Assembly: GCA_003556865.1 (NCBI GenBank)
Contig: PWQF01000261.1
Span: 1-6,458, forward strand
Length of the DNA: 6,458 nt
Direction of reading: 5' to 3'
Source of the DNA: Elusimicrobiota bacterium
GTDB lineage: Bacteria; CG03; SLGR01; PWQF01
Of this stretch, positions 5,853 through 6,458 are shown piece by piece. The notes under the pieces are model-generated. The model was not told the origin of the DNA, did not search any database, and worked only from the letters and a program-made list of their open reading frames with translations. Every line of letters begins with the position of its first letter. Position 1 is the first letter of the stretch. A program made the position numbers and the translations under genes.

Positions 5853-6458
5853 TTATTCCCCGGCTCCGTGGCGGCGGAGAAGTTCGGCTATTTCCGTATA
5901 TCCGAAATGCTGGGCAGCCACGAGGGCAGTACCCCCGAACTCGTTTCTTGCTTCCGTATCTGCTCCTGCTTTCAGAAGCATCTCGGCTATTTCCCTGTAG
6001 CCCTCAAGGGATGCGGCCATAAGGGGGGTAATCCCGTCCTGGTTTGCCATATTCAGGTCGGCGCCGGCGCTTATAAGCTTTTCAGCTGAATCTATGTGAT
6101 TGTTCATTATGGCCAGAAGCAGGGGTGTCATCCCTCCCTGGTTTTGGGCATCCAGGTCGGCACCGGCTTCTATAAGCAGTTGTACTATTTCACTAATCCC
6201 GTCCATAGCCGCCAGCATAAGAGGGGTCAAACCGTAATCATAAGTGATATTTACTTTTGCGCCGGCTTCTGCCAGCAACTCCAGGGCTTCAGGATCATTG
6301 TGCAGGTAGGCTTCCATAATCATATCTTCTCCGTAAGCGGAATAGTCCAGTATAATTACTGCCTGGCGGGATTGGGGGTTTGCTTCCAGTGCTTTTTGGG
6401 CCTCAATGGATGCCTGTTCATATCTTTCCTCTCTTACCGCTTCTTTTGCTTCTTTAAG
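5853..6458 (-). CDS. Ankyrin-repeat protein with an upstream TPR-like helical region (5' partial)
   Basis: 201 residues are visible and the frame is open to the right edge, so the true start lies outside; the Met codon at 6323 is internal, because the preceding 45 residues read as protein. Visible residues 1-30 (for example REERYEQASIEAQKALEANP) look like a TPR-type helix pair. From about 44 to 198 there are ankyrin repeats: a divergent first one, then 33-residue units beginning at 77 (LTPLMLAA), 110 (MTPLLLAI), 143 (ITPLMAAS) and 176 (GTALVAAQ), with the GADL/GADT turns expected before each hairpin. The protein ends shortly after the last repeat. These modules bind other proteins; no enzymatic domain is visible and the partner is unknown. 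Whether it has a signal peptide or other N-terminal domain cannot be seen. It converges on the operon and is transcribed separately. Confidence 0.85.
   Translation of the reverse strand, partial: LKEAKEAVREERYEQASIEAQKALEANPQSRQAVIILDYSAYGEDMIMEAYLHNDPEALELLAEAGAKVNITYDYGLTPLMLAAMDGISEIVQLLIEAGADLDAQNQGGMTPLLLAIMNNHIDSAEKLISAGADLNMANQDGITPLMAASLEGYREIAEMLLKAGADTEARNEFGGTALVAAQHFGYTEIAELLRRHGAGE
5904..6299 (-). repeat. Tandem 99-bp ankyrin-coding repeats
   Basis: The ankyrin units recur at 99-base spacing. The clearest pair at the DNA level is the segment beginning CAGGTCGGCGCCGGC at 6054 and its near copy CAGGTCGGCACCGGC at 6153 (plus-strand reading), exactly 99 bases apart, each followed by TTATAAGC or CTATAAGC. 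Units centred further left and right keep the spacing but have diverged. This is protein-coding repetition, not a separate mobile or regulatory repeat. Confidence 0.6.

Noticed and set aside
5868..6089. Plus-strand open frame opposite the ankyrin gene
   Set aside because: It is the complement of the ankyrin repeats, which give clear 33-residue periodicity on the minus strand; the plus reading has no recognisable features.
1..6458. CRISPR array, tRNA or rRNA gene, insertion sequence, phage genes or defence system
   Set aside because: No spaced short repeats, transposase or integrase motifs, terminal inverted repeats, or tRNA-like sequence was recognised on either strand; nearly all bases are explained by the listed genes.

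Overview
The window is a compact bacterial housekeeping operon read left to right, with a second gene converging on it from the right edge. The order phoH, a pgpH-type membrane HD protein, ybeY and a dgkA-type kinase is the order known from Firmicutes (where era usually follows). Codon use is rich in ATA (Ile) and AGG/AGA (Arg), and Shine-Dalgarno sequences are mostly weak or absent. I therefore read it as an anaerobic Firmicutes-like or deep-branching candidate-phylum bacterium, probably from a metagenome. The lineage cannot be fixed from this stretch.

Layout: bases 2-70 are the last codons of an upstream gene ending in a LysM-like motif. After an 82-base gap comes phoH (153-1049), then a membrane HD-family c-di-AMP phosphodiesterase homologue without the extracellular domain (1012-2439), ybeY (2432-2881), and an undecaprenol/diacylglycerol kinase fused to a PAP2-like phosphatase domain. 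That fusion is cut by an in-frame TAA (2878-3447, remnant to 3600). Two CNNM/CorC-type CBS membrane proteins follow (3597-4592 and 4555-5829). Every junction from phoH onward overlaps (38, 8, 4, 4 and 38 bases), the kinase/CorC1 junction only if the frame beyond the TAA is counted. This points to one transcript with translational coupling. Bases 5830-5852 separate it from a convergent minus-strand gene (5853 to beyond 6458) encoding a helical, TPR-like stretch followed by ankyrin repeats.

How the genes could work together: PhoH and YbeY belong to RNA/ribosome quality control. The HD protein would hydrolyse cyclic di-AMP. The kinase plus phosphatase fusion would feed the undecaprenyl-phosphate pool for wall synthesis. 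The CorC-type proteins would handle Mg2+ or related ions. This is a growth and envelope homeostasis operon rather than a new defence or mobile system.

The interest lies in several departures from the family norm: a nonsense codon inside the kinase-phosphatase fusion with its downstream frame intact, a YbeY with Glu at the third metal-ligand position, a PgpH homologue lacking its sensor domain, and a tandem CorC pair in which the first copy has lost its C-terminal domain exactly where the second begins.
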